Under the pieces are notes generated by a model, which was not told the DNA's origin, searched no databases, and saw nothing but the letters and a program-made list of their open reading frames with translations. A DNA stretch of 32,047 bases from Selenomonadaceae bacterium (GTDB taxonomy: Bacteria; Bacillota; Negativicutes; Selenomonadales; Selenomonadaceae), in NCBI GenBank assembly GCA_017477125.1, contig JAFUXN010000001.1, forward strand, positions 1 through 32,047, read 5' to 3'. Positions within the stretch are counted from its first letter, which is position 1. Every line of letters begins with the position of its first letter. Below, piece after piece: positions 5,882 through 13,862 of the stretch. The position numbers and the translations under genes were made by a program.

Positions 5882-8534
5882 CGCGACCGCCGTCCTTCTC
5901 ACGTTCCGCGCGGAGCCGACAAGAGACGAATGCGGGAACTCATGGACGGCGCATGGCGCTCCCGTCGTCGGCAGTGCTCATTCGAAGTTTGGTCAAGCCC
6001 TGCAACTTGACGGCGCGAGTTACATCGAGATGAGCGAAGGGATCGAGCTCGGAGGAGCCGACTTCACGATCGACTTTTGGTTGTACACCGACGCCGACAG
6101 TCAAGCGGGAGCACGCGCCATCAACACGGTGCCGTTGCTGGTTCAGTTGCGCAATCCCTTCGACAGTTCCAAGCTGAGGCTGTGCTTTAACAAGACGGCA
6201 GACCTGTCGAGCTCGACCGTTACGACAGTCGATAGCGGCTACGATCCCACCGCCGAGCTCGTCCACCTCGCCATCATCTACAGCCGAGCCAACGGTTTCA
6301 TAGGGCTGTTCATCAACGGCGTCTTACGGGCGAAGAACACCGCGCCGCCCGCCTTCACGCGACAGAGCATCAAGTTTCAGCTCGGCTACCAGCAGGGAGC
6401 AAGCAGCGAGTACTTCTTGACGGGAGCGATAAGCGAGTTACGAGTGAGCGACGGTGTAGCGCGATGGATCGTCGACACTGCCGGCGCGCTCGTGAAGGAC
6501 GCGGCATCGAGCGACGGAGTGAAATGGTTCGAGCCGCCGACAAAGACATACCTCGTCGAGAGCGTCGGCTTCGACACCGAACGGCAACTGATGTTTCGTC
6601 GGCACGAGCACGCCACCGCCGACACTCAACGCAAGCTCCTGTCGAAGGCGGCATTCGACACCCTCAGACGGCTCAAGTACGTCGCCGCCGAACGCTGTAC
6701 CGCAGATGCTCATCGACGGCTGATCGAGCGGGCAACTGCAAGCTCCGCGCGGAAGGTCATAAAAAAAGAGCGAGCCGTTGCCGACACGCTCATAAGATAT
6801 CCCGTCGAACTCAAGTTCACCGTGCCAACCCGTTCCGGCGGCTCGAATAACACATTCGCCGAGCACAACGTGACGGAGATGAGCATCAGCCTGCAGGAGC
6901 GGACGCTGTCGGATCGGTTCAGCCTCTCGTCAACCAATGCGTGGCAGATCGGCGCTCAGGTCAACGGTCAACTGCTCGATTACAGCTTCTCATTCCTGAT
7001 CGAGAGCGTGACCGAAAGCGGAGGGCTCAAATCGCTTGCCGGCATGTACGATCAAGACGAATTGCTGTACTCGCACATCTTCCCGACCGTTCGAACCGAC
7101 AGCAATGGAGCGGCATACGGCATCGGCAGTGTCATTGACGTGCTCAATCCGCTAAAGCCCGGCGAATGGTACAAGGCAACCTACGGCAGTGCAGAGTACT
7201 ACGTCAGGGAGATTGCCAACTTCTTCGGGCTCGAGCCGACGGTGATGATCGAAGACTTCGTGCCCTATCAAGACTTTACCGGCTCAAACATCACTTACCA
7301 ACAATTGATCACGTCGCTGTTCGGTTGGACGAGCCGAGTACCGCGTCGGCAGATCAACGTCTTTATCCGCGCGGGGCGACTGTACTGCATTCAACGAGGG
7401 CTTGAGCAATCGGCAGTCGACATCACCGACCTCAATCACACCCAACCACGAATCGAGAGGACGCTGATCCGATCGCTGTTCAACAATCCGTTCCTCAAGG
7501 GCGACTCCGAGGAGCCCGACCCCGAGGAGCCGACAGAGCAGCCGGAGATTGATTGGGGCGAATGGGCAGACGTGGACGTTGCGGTTCCTTTTACGGGCAC
7601 GCTCGACTTCTCGAAGGGCGGCAATCGTCACTCATTGCAATACGTCAAGGGCTTTCTGCGTCGTGAATCGCAAGACATCCGTTCGATCTCAAAATCCTCC
7701 TCGTCCACCGTCGAGTACACCTACCAGACGAAATACCCCGCGGGAACGCATTGGTGGGACATCTTCATGGATCGCGTGGAAGGCGACATCTACCTTACCG
7801 GCAAAACGGAGAGAAGCACGGCGGAGGATTACAGCTCGGACCCGCCGACGAAAACATACACGATATCGAGAACGGAGTACCATTACAAGACGACGGTCAG
7901 GCACGGCATTTTCCTGTCCGAGGAAGAGGAACAAATTGAGACGAAAGTATACGAGCTGTTGAAAGCGAGCGACGAAGGATATGCGTGGGCATTGACGGAC
8001 GAGGACAGCTCGACGCGTCGGACGTACCACGTGCCGTTGGGAAACGGTTGGTACGGGACGAGCGTGACCGTTGACGGCGTCCCTCAAGGCTCGAGCATAT
8101 CGCAAGGCACTCCGGGCAATCGGGTCACGCCGTACACCGTCAATGAGGTGCAGAAGGCATTTACAAACGCTCGAGCCGGCAGAACCAACGGCGGCGACGG
8201 CGGCTCTTCGGGCGACGACGGCTCGCAAGGCGGGACGTATGAGGATTGGCGTCGACGTCTGTCGCCGATAGTCGACACGTCATTTCCCGTTCGCGACTTC
8301 AATCAGCTGGTCGAGCTCACCAACGAAGTGCATTGGATGAACCGAAGGACGCGCGAGCGTGTCAATGTCGAGCTGATCGGCTCGGTCAATAACGGTGTGC
8401 CGGAGCAGACGCACATAATCGACTTCACGGAGCGGGTGATGCTCGACGGTCACGAGTATTTTTTGGAGGCGAACACGATCACATTCACGCCGAGGAAATT
8501 GGTACAGAGATTGCAACTGGTGAGGTGGTATTGA
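5874..8534 (+). CDS. Tail hub/tail-associated protein with N-terminal LamG lectin domain
   Basis: 886 residues in four parts. Residues about 5-205 form a concanavalin/LamG-like domain (FGQALQLDGASYIEM, FTIDFWLYTD, HLAIIYSRANGFIGLFINGVLRAKN, GAISELRVSDGVARW). Residues about 228-310 are a repeated linker in which DT-R-L units recur (FDTERQLM, ADTQRKLL, FDTLRRL, ADAHRRLI, ADTLIRY). From 310 onward a beta-rich tail hub region follows, including SLQERTLSDRFSLSS and the closing IIDFTERVMLDGHEYFLEANTITFTPRKLVQRLQLVRWY. A Gly/Ser/Asp linker (GGDGGSSGDDGSQGG) splits the C-terminal half near 772-787. LamG domains usually bind sugars, so this hub may also touch the cell surface. The DT-R-L repeat resembles linkers I recall from Negativicutes phage tails. 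Confidence 0.78.
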   Translation: MDSATAVLLTFRAEPTRDECGNSWTAHGAPVVGSAHSKFGQALQLDGASYIEMSEGIELGGADFTIDFWLYTDADSQAGARAINTVPLLVQLRNPFDSSKLRLCFNKTADLSSSTVTTVDSGYDPTAELVHLAIIYSRANGFIGLFINGVLRAKNTAPPAFTRQSIKFQLGYQQGASSEYFLTGAISELRVSDGVARWIVDTAGALVKDAASSDGVKWFEPPTKTYLVESVGFDTERQLMFRRHEHATADTQRKLLSKAAFDTLRRLKYVAAERCTADAHRRLIERATASSARKVIKKERAVADTLIRYPVELKFTVPTRSGGSNNTFAEHNVTEMSISLQERTLSDRFSLSSTNAWQIGAQVNGQLLDYSFSFLIESVTESGGLKSLAGMYDQDELLYSHIFPTVRTDSNGAAYGIGSVIDVLNPLKPGEWYKATYGSAEYYVREIANFFGLEPTVMIEDFVPYQDFTGSNITYQQLITSLFGWTSRVPRRQINVFIRAGRLYCIQRGLEQSAVDITDLNHTQPRIERTLIRSLFNNPFLKGDSEEPDPEEPTEQPEIDWGEWADVDVAVPFTGTLDFSKGGNRHSLQYVKGFLRRESQDIRSISKSSSSTVEYTYQTKYPAGTHWWDIFMDRVEGDIYLTGKTERSTAEDYSSDPPTKTYTISRTEYHYKTTVRHGIFLSEEEEQIETKVYELLKASDEGYAWALTDEDSSTRRTYHVPLGNGWYGTSVTVDGVPQGSSISQGTPGNRVTPYTVNEVQKAFTNARAGRTNGGDGGSSGDDGSQGGTYEDWRRRLSPIVDTSFPVRDFNQLVELTNEVHWMNRRTRERVNVELIGSVNNGVPEQTHIIDFTERVMLDGHEYFLEANTITFTPRKLVQRLQLVRWY

Positions 8535-8752
8535 TGGGGATAGAGACGTTGAAGACGGAGGTGAAGGACGCGATGACGGCTCGGATCGAGCGCGAAGGGC
8601 GAGCGATGCATGGTACCGTCAGAGCCGGTAAGTTCTGCATGGGCGACGAGCAGCTTGAGCCGGTGCAAGCGGTCGAGCTCAACCTTTATAACGGCAAGAG
8701 AGTATGGGCGATGAGATCGAGGACAGAGAAGGCAGTGCTGGTAGGTGAATGA
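8534..8752 (+). CDS. Small conserved-looking tail-module protein, unrecognised
   Basis: 72 residues from ATG 8534, which overlaps the TGA of the hub gene (TGATG) and follows GAGGTGG by 6 nt; upstream GTG 8525 and TTG 8531 lack that spacing. The sequence (VRAGKFCMGDEQLEPVQAVELNLYNGKRVWAMRSRTEKAVLVGE) looks like a compact beta-barrel and recalls RNA-chaperone or OB-like small domains only superficially. The gene is coupled on both sides and is probably a tail-tip or tail-fibre accessory protein. Confidence 0.6.
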   Translation: MGIETLKTEVKDAMTARIEREGRAMHGTVRAGKFCMGDEQLEPVQAVELNLYNGKRVWAMRSRTEKAVLVGE

Positions 8753-8754
8753 AG

Positions 8755-10224
8755 ATGTTGCGACGAGAGCGGGCGGAGGCGGTCAACGGCTTAACGGTCG
8801 AGGCGGGCGGCAATCGACTGATCTGCATAGGGAACAAGCCGATAAGGGCGGGAGATTACGTATGGACGGACGGGCGTTGCGTGTACGGATTCGAACGCCG
8901 GAGCCAAATGCCGTTCGTGCCGACGGTTGCCGACAAGGACGAGCAAATCATTCCGTTTGTGGAGAACAAAATTTGGTGGCATTATCCTCGGCACAGTGTA
9001 GAGCGGAAGGTTGATGACAATGACGTTCCTGCGGGCAGACTTTTCCTCATGCGCAAATCGCAAGTCAAGAGATTGAAGCACAAGACGTGGTCGGGAGTTA
9101 TCAATGCAGAGGAACTTGATGCCTCTATGATGGCAAATGTCGAAGGCGGCGATGTGGAATTGGACACATCGCATCTTTGCGACGCCGAGCTCGACGAGAT
9201 CGGGAACGTGTTTGCGCTGTTCAAGAACTGTCGGCTGTATCGCAACGACAATTTGATCGCCGACTTCTTCGATAAGGTCAACGGCGTTCAGTTGCAAGGT
9301 CGGATAGAGTTTTTGGAGATAACTTCGACCGTAATCAATGCATATCCGCATAGCGCCAGTTATGTCAATTACGCTGCCCAACTGCTTGCCGAGTATAACG
9401 ACCCGACCAAAAGCTACAGCTTTGAAGCCAACACGAGGCAACGTCGTCGGTTCGGATTCAATTTCATTCACCCGTACATTGCTCCTGATGGTCAATGTGG
9501 AGCATTGTTTTTTAACGATGACAGCTACTTTGTGGCGGGAGATACTCCTCACTACACGGAAAATCTCGGAAACAACAGATATTACGGCGAGTGGAATGAC
9601 ATTGAGACATACTACAGCGAATTATTCCTGTTCGCCGACGGTGAAATCAAGACCTTGAGCAAATACTTCGTTGTTTATCATCAATACTGCCGATATACGT
9701 ACTCATGGCTTGACGGCGTGGGACAGTATGACACAGAGATTTCAGCCTACAGCGACCATTACATCCTTCAAAACAACAGCATATCGTTTGATCCTCACAG
9801 CGTCAGAGTGCCCATGCAAGACGGCGGCTTCTTTACCTTCGACTTAAACAGCGATGAGCAGCTCGCCGACGCAAAGGCTTTGTGGAATCCCGAGTATGTC
9901 TATCATTCCGAACTCAAATTTTACGATCGGGACGCCAACCTTCTTTTCGCCCTTAAGAAGTCGAATGCCAAGAAAATCTCCTTGTACTCCACACTCAACG
10001 TCCTTGCCGTCGATGCTCAAAACTTCCTCATACTCGAATCCTTTGCCGGCACATCCGTTGAAGTGTATCGCTATCCGAGGCGCTCTTACAAAAAATCGCG
10101 CCTTTGGCTTTTCGATGCCGACCAAAATTCACTCAACCTCATCAGCTCCGACATTCTCAATCTCCGTCTCTATCACATGCATCTCAAAAAATGGCTCCGC
10201 CGTCTCAAATCGTTCAAGCAATGA
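8755..10224 (+). CDS. Probable receptor-binding/tail appendage protein
   Basis: About 490 residues, last gene of the tail module before lysis, the usual place for the receptor-binding protein. ATG 8749 overlaps the previous stop but AGGTGA ends right against it, so ATG 8755 (6 nt away) is the likelier start. The sequence is rich in aromatic residues and Asn/Asp (YFVAGDTPHYTENLGNNRYYGEWND, YVVYHQYCRYTYSWLDG-like), as in carbohydrate-binding or beta-solenoid tail proteins. The end is very basic (RSYKKSRLWLF, HLKKWLRRLKSFK). No enzyme motif was recognised. Base composition changes inside the gene: the first third is G-rich on the + strand, the last third is C- and T-rich. Confidence 0.6.
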   Translation: MLRRERAEAVNGLTVEAGGNRLICIGNKPIRAGDYVWTDGRCVYGFERRSQMPFVPTVADKDEQIIPFVENKIWWHYPRHSVERKVDDNDVPAGRLFLMRKSQVKRLKHKTWSGVINAEELDASMMANVEGGDVELDTSHLCDAELDEIGNVFALFKNCRLYRNDNLIADFFDKVNGVQLQGRIEFLEITSTVINAYPHSASYVNYAAQLLAEYNDPTKSYSFEANTRQRRRFGFNFIHPYIAPDGQCGALFFNDDSYFVAGDTPHYTENLGNNRYYGEWNDIETYYSELFLFADGEIKTLSKYFVVYHQYCRYTYSWLDGVGQYDTEISAYSDHYILQNNSISFDPHSVRVPMQDGGFFTFDLNSDEQLADAKALWNPEYVYHSELKFYDRDANLLFALKKSNAKKISLYSTLNVLAVDAQNFLILESFAGTSVEVYRYPRRSYKKSRLWLFDADQNSLNLISSDILNLRLYHMHLKKWLRRLKSFKQ

Positions 10225-10238
10225 TCGGAGGTAATCCC

Positions 10239-10508
10239 ATGGAAGATTTTTTCACACCTTCGGCGGTCGCCACCGTCGGCTTCCCCATCATCATGTGCAT
10301 CTGGCTCATTCGCAACGGGCAGCAGACCATATCCGAGAACACCAAAGCCAACGCCGAACTGACCAAGGCGATCTCGAGCTTGACCGAGGCGATCGGCTCC
10401 CAGAGCACCCGCCTTGAACACATCGACACCAAACTCTCTCACCTCACCGAACTTTTTGTCGAGCACAAGACTAAGACCGAAAGGACTGACCGCCATGAAG
10501 GGCATTGA
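10239..10508 (+). CDS. Holin-like membrane protein (YvrJ/BhlA type)
   Basis: 89 residues from ATG 10239, 6 nt after CGGAGGTAA. A single hydrophobic segment (residues about 8-25, AVATVGFPIIMCIWLIRNG) is followed by a charged coiled coil (ISENTKANAELTKAISSLTEAIGSQSTRLEHIDTKLSHLTELF). The VGFPI motif and topology match YvrJ and BhlA-type small phage membrane proteins. The gene overlaps the endolysin gene by 14 nt. Role inferred: making or sensing the membrane lesion that releases the endolysin. Single-span holins are less common, so a holin-accessory role remains possible. Confidence 0.7.
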   Translation: MEDFFTPSAVATVGFPIIMCIWLIRNGQQTISENTKANAELTKAISSLTEAIGSQSTRLEHIDTKLSHLTELFVEHKTKTERTDRHEGH

Positions 10509-11088
10509 TGTTTCCGCTCATAACGGCATAGTCGATTGGAAAGCCGTTAAGGACGCCGGGATCGACTTTGCGATCATCCGTACCGGCGCCGGACTTTCCA
10601 TTCAAGACGACTTCAAATCGAACGTATACGGCGCCAAGGACGCGGGGCTGCTGGTCGGAGCATACCACTACAGCTATGCGCTGACACCGTCGAGGGCGGC
10701 GCAGGAGGCGGCGTTCTGTCGCTCGATCATCGACGACGCCGGAGTGCTCCTCGAGCTGCCGGTGTTCTTCGATATGGAAGATGCCGACGGCTACAAGAAA
10801 CGCCACAGCTTCGATTTCAGCCGTCGAAATTGCACCCGCGTATGTTATGCCTTCCTGACCTCGATCGGGCTTCAGAATGGCGTGTACGCGTCATATGAGT
10901 GGTTTTCAAAGTTGATCGATTGGCAGAGTTTGGGCTGCGCGGTGTGGAATGCGCAATGGAGCTCACAAGACGACCTTCAGGGCATGCTCTGGCAGTTCAC
11001 CGACCGCTTCAACATAAACGGTCAACTCTTCGACGCCAATATCCTCTACGACCATTCTCATCGAGCGGGGCTTGATCCATGGCTGTGA
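10495..11088 (+). CDS. Endolysin, GH25 lysozyme
   Basis: 197 residues from ATG 10495 (AAGGACTGACC upstream). The start MKGIDVSAHNGIVDW and the catalytic DxE (D93-M-E95 in LPVFFDMEDADG) are GH25 signatures, as are YHYSYA and the final ILYDHSHRAGL. It cleaves the beta-1,4 bond between N-acetylmuramic acid and N-acetylglucosamine in peptidoglycan. The protein is only a catalytic domain with no SH3b, LysM or choline-binding repeats and no signal peptide, so export would depend on the holin-like protein. Its stop overlaps the ParB-like gene start. Confidence 0.92.
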   Translation: MKGIDVSAHNGIVDWKAVKDAGIDFAIIRTGAGLSIQDDFKSNVYGAKDAGLLVGAYHYSYALTPSRAAQEAAFCRSIIDDAGVLLELPVFFDMEDADGYKKRHSFDFSRRNCTRVCYAFLTSIGLQNGVYASYEWFSKLIDWQSLGCAVWNAQWSSQDDLQGMLWQFTDRFNINGQLFDANILYDHSHRAGLDPWL

Positions 11089-11984
11089 AGGAAGATGTTC
11101 AATGGGTCGATATCGGCTCCATCACTCCCTACGAGAAAAATCCTCGCGACAATGCCGCCGCCGTCCCGAAGGTCGCCGAATCGATCAAGCAGTTCGGGTT
11201 CCTGTCGCCGATCATCGTCGACGCCAACCGCGTCATCCTCGCCGGACATACTCGCTACCTCGCCGCCAAGTCGTTGGGGCTCGAGCACGTTCCCATCATC
11301 GTCGCCACCAATCTCTCGCCCGCACAAGCCAAGGCGTTCCGTCTCGCCGATAATAAGACGGCGGAGTACTCGAAATGGAACGACGCGCTCCTGCTCGAAC
11401 AACTTTCCGACCTGTCGGCTTTTCAATTCGACGTCGCCGACTGCGGTTTCGAGATCACCGAGATCGAAAAGCGTCGAATGAGTTGGTCGCGGACGGCACT
11501 CTTTTGCGACCTTCAACAACACATCGCGCTGAGCTCACACGCGGGATTCTTCTGCACTACACTTTTCAAGACCGGAAAGCACGGCGTTCCCATCGAGCTC
11601 ATTAAGCAAGACCCTTCCAAAGCCGCCATGATCGCCGATAACCTTTGCGATTACCTTGAACAGACGCTCGGTCACAATCTCCGCGCGGGAGGCTGGTGCA
11701 TTGTTACGGCTCCTCGGCGCCGACATAAGGACGGGTTTCATTTCAGTTCGGAGGTTTGTCGCGTCGCCTCGAGCATCTTGCACATCACCTTCTACCCTGA
11801 CGCCTTCCTCGCAAAGAACCGCGCGAGAGTGCACCCGAGCTTTGAACTGACGACGAACCCGCTCGAGCCGAATGTGCTGCTGTTCGACGACATCATCACG
11901 ACCGGGCAGACCATTCGCACTTGCCGGCAACTACTTCTCGACCACGGGCACTGCGTCGTGTCGCTGGTCGGACTCAAGAATTGA
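11079..11984 (+). CDS. ParB-like domain fused to a ComF-like phosphoribosyltransferase
   Basis: 301 residues in two domains. Residues about 5-90 are ParB/sulfiredoxin-like (ITPYEKNPRDN, SIKQFGFLSPIIVDANRVILAGHTRYLAAK; G56-H57-x-R59 is the nucleotide-binding box). Residues about 150-301 are a phosphoribosyltransferase: CIVTAPRRRHKDGFHFSSEVCRVAS resembles the ComF core, and VLLFDDIITTGQT (D270-D271, T274-T275-G276) is the PRPP loop. The gene begins inside the lysin stop and is followed by a DNA methyltransferase and a radical SAM gene with short spacings. Phage ParB domains often accompany DNA methyltransferases; the PRTase fusion is unusual and suggests a base- or nucleotide-modifying activity, which is inference. 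Confidence 0.82.
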   Translation: MAVKEDVQWVDIGSITPYEKNPRDNAAAVPKVAESIKQFGFLSPIIVDANRVILAGHTRYLAAKSLGLEHVPIIVATNLSPAQAKAFRLADNKTAEYSKWNDALLLEQLSDLSAFQFDVADCGFEITEIEKRRMSWSRTALFCDLQQHIALSSHAGFFCTTLFKTGKHGVPIELIKQDPSKAAMIADNLCDYLEQTLGHNLRAGGWCIVTAPRRRHKDGFHFSSEVCRVASSILHITFYPDAFLAKNRARVHPSFELTTNPLEPNVLLFDDIITTGQTIRTCRQLLLDHGHCVVSLVGLKN

Positions 11985-11994
11985 GGTGGCGACT

Positions 11995-12798
11995 ATGGAG
12001 CTCGATTGGATCAAATGCGCAAATTGCATCGAAGGCATGAAGGCGATACCCGACGGCACCGTCGACATGGTGCTCACCGACCCGCCATTCGGAACTCTCG
12101 ACGCGTTTTGGGATCGGCAACTGCCATTAAGCGAGATGTGGACGGAGTTCAAGCGCGTCACAAAACAAAACGCCGCCATGGTTATCTTCAGCCAGCTGCC
12201 CTTCGCCGTCGACGTGATCAACGCCAATCGCAAACAGTTCCGCTACGAATGGATTTGGCATAAGACCATGCCTGTCGGCTTCCTCAACGCCAATAAGATG
12301 CCATTGCGGGCGCATGAGAATATCCTCGTCTTTTATCGCAAGCTCCCGACTTACAACCCTCAATGGTGGTACTCAACGCCATACTCCGTGAAGTCGCACG
12401 AGGAATGGCAACGCAACTCTTACCGGCAGACCAAGCAGGGCAGAGTTGCGACGGAGCGCCACGACGGCAGACGTAATCCCATCGACGTGGTCAAGTACGG
12501 AGAAGCGACGCATTACACAGGGAAGCCTTCCGACCATGCCACTCAAAAACCCGTCGGCTTATGCGAGTACCTTATTCGAACCTACACCAACGAGGGCGAA
12601 CTGGTGCTGGACGCCTGCATGGGCAGCGGGACGACAGCGGTGGCGGCGGTCAACACCAACCGTCACTTCATCGGTTTCGAGTTGCATCAACCTTTCATCG
12701 ACATCGCCAACCGACGGCTCGCCCAAGCGCGAGAGAATTTGTTGCAGGCACAGACGAGTGTATTGGAGGGCTTTAACGATGAACATCGCGGTCATTGA
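11995..12798 (+). CDS. DNA methyltransferase, beta class (N6-adenine or N4-cytosine)
   Basis: 267 residues from ATG 11995 (TTGAGGTGGCGACT upstream; a longer frame from 11872 lies in the previous gene). Motif IV LTDPPFG is at residues 29-32 near the N terminus, and the SAM-binding motif I LDACMGSGTTAVAA is near 205-216, so the motif order is that of beta-class enzymes. HATQKPVGL precedes motif I as in many phage Dam-like enzymes. A DPPF rather than SPPY motif favours N6-adenine. No restriction endonuclease is adjacent, so this is an orphan enzyme that probably protects phage DNA or works with the flanking ParB-PRTase and radical SAM proteins. Confidence 0.9.
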   Translation: MELDWIKCANCIEGMKAIPDGTVDMVLTDPPFGTLDAFWDRQLPLSEMWTEFKRVTKQNAAMVIFSQLPFAVDVINANRKQFRYEWIWHKTMPVGFLNANKMPLRAHENILVFYRKLPTYNPQWWYSTPYSVKSHEEWQRNSYRQTKQGRVATERHDGRRNPIDVVKYGEATHYTGKPSDHATQKPVGLCEYLIRTYTNEGELVLDACMGSGTTAVAAVNTNRHFIGFELHQPFIDIANRRLAQARENLLQAQTSVLEGFNDEHRGH

Positions 12799-13834
12799 CG
12801 CAGACCTGCTCGGACGCAAGCGCCATCGTTTCCCCAACCTCGTCTGCATGAAACTCAGCGGCTACCACAAGGAACGCGGCGACACGGTTTCGCTCAAGCT
12901 CGATTACTCCGACCTCGACCAATTTGATCGAGTGTACATCGCCAAGGTGTTCACCGATACCCCCATCGACCAAGCCATTCTCGATAAGCCCAACGTCACT
13001 TACGGCGGAACGGGCTTTTTTTATGACCGCGCGGAACCGTTGCCGCCCGAGATCGAGCATCACATGCCCGATTATCATCTGTATGATCGATGGGCGGTGA
13101 CGCAGAAGCCTTCGGAGATCAAATTCTATGCCGAGTACTCGATCGGTTATCTCACGCGCGGCTGCTTCCGTCATTGCCCGTTCTGCGTCAACCGTCGAGC
13201 CGATAAGGTCATCGAGCACAGCCCGCTTGCCGAGTTCGATTCGCCTATCAACAGACGGATCGCGTTGCTCGATGATAACTTCCTCGGTTGCGAGCGTTGG
13301 CGGGAACTGTTAACCGACCTGCAGGCGACGGGCAAGCGGTTCAGCTTTCGTCAAGGGCTCGATGCTCGATTGCTCGACGATGACAAATGCGAGCTCCTGT
13401 TCCGCTCAAGGTATGACGGCGATTTCTATTTCTCCTTCGACAGCATTGCCGATAAGGAGATCATCGAGAGCAAGCTGGCATTGATACGCAAGCACACTCG
13501 AAAGCAATGCCGATTCTACCTCCTTGACGGCTTCAATCCGCGCAGAACTTACGACGATGCATTCTGGTTGCCGGCATTGAAGTCGTTGCTCGATCGGATT
13601 GAACTGCTGAAGCGCTACGACATGCTCGGCTACGTTATGCGATATCGGAGCATCGCCCAATCGCCCTTCCGCGTCATTCATCAACTCGTCGGCGCATGGT
13701 GCAATCAACCACGCTTCTTTCGCAAGATTTCTTGTCGGCAGTTCTCATACTTGCCCAAGCGAGAGAACGATGCTCGTCAGCTCGAGCGGTTCTTGAAAGA
13801 GTATCCGCAGTTCGAACATTACTTTGACCAATAA
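12779..13834 (+). CDS. Radical SAM protein, phage B12-binding-like family
   Basis: 351 residues from ATG 12779, 8 nt after TTGGAGGG and overlapping the methyltransferase gene by 20 nt. The 4Fe-4S motif is C129-x3-C133-x2-C136 (LTRGCFRHCPFCVNR). The N-terminal part (VIDADLLGRKRHRFPNLVCMKLSGYHKERGD...VYIAKVF) is Rossmann-like and resembles the B12-binding domain of this family, but I see no clear cobalamin His. FSFRQGLDARLLDDDK follows the pattern of related radical SAM proteins in many Firmicutes phages, whose substrate is unknown. It is the last gene before a bidirectional terminator. Linkage to a DNA methyltransferase suggests nucleic-acid modification. Confidence 0.87.
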   Translation: MNIAVIDADLLGRKRHRFPNLVCMKLSGYHKERGDTVSLKLDYSDLDQFDRVYIAKVFTDTPIDQAILDKPNVTYGGTGFFYDRAEPLPPEIEHHMPDYHLYDRWAVTQKPSEIKFYAEYSIGYLTRGCFRHCPFCVNRRADKVIEHSPLAEFDSPINRRIALLDDNFLGCERWRELLTDLQATGKRFSFRQGLDARLLDDDKCELLFRSRYDGDFYFSFDSIADKEIIESKLALIRKHTRKQCRFYLLDGFNPRRTYDDAFWLPALKSLLDRIELLKRYDMLGYVMRYRSIAQSPFRVIHQLVGAWCNQPRFFRKISCRQFSYLPKRENDARQLERFLKEYPQFEHYFDQ

Positions 13835-13837
13835 AAA

Positions 13838-13862
13838 AGGCGGTTGTGCACCGCCTCTTTTT
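13838..13862. terminator. Bidirectional intrinsic terminator
   Basis: AGGCGGT (13838-13844) pairs with ACCGCCT (13850-13856) around a 5-nt loop. It is flanked by A6 on the left and CTTTTTT on the right, so it can stop transcripts from both sides: the + strand modification genes ending at 13834 and the minus strand exonuclease-TerD gene ending at 13862. Confidence 0.9.

Noticed and set aside
12446-12778. Upstream extension of the radical SAM gene
   Set aside because: The frame is open but runs through the methyltransferase gene; ATG 12779 has a proper ribosome site and matches the family N terminus.
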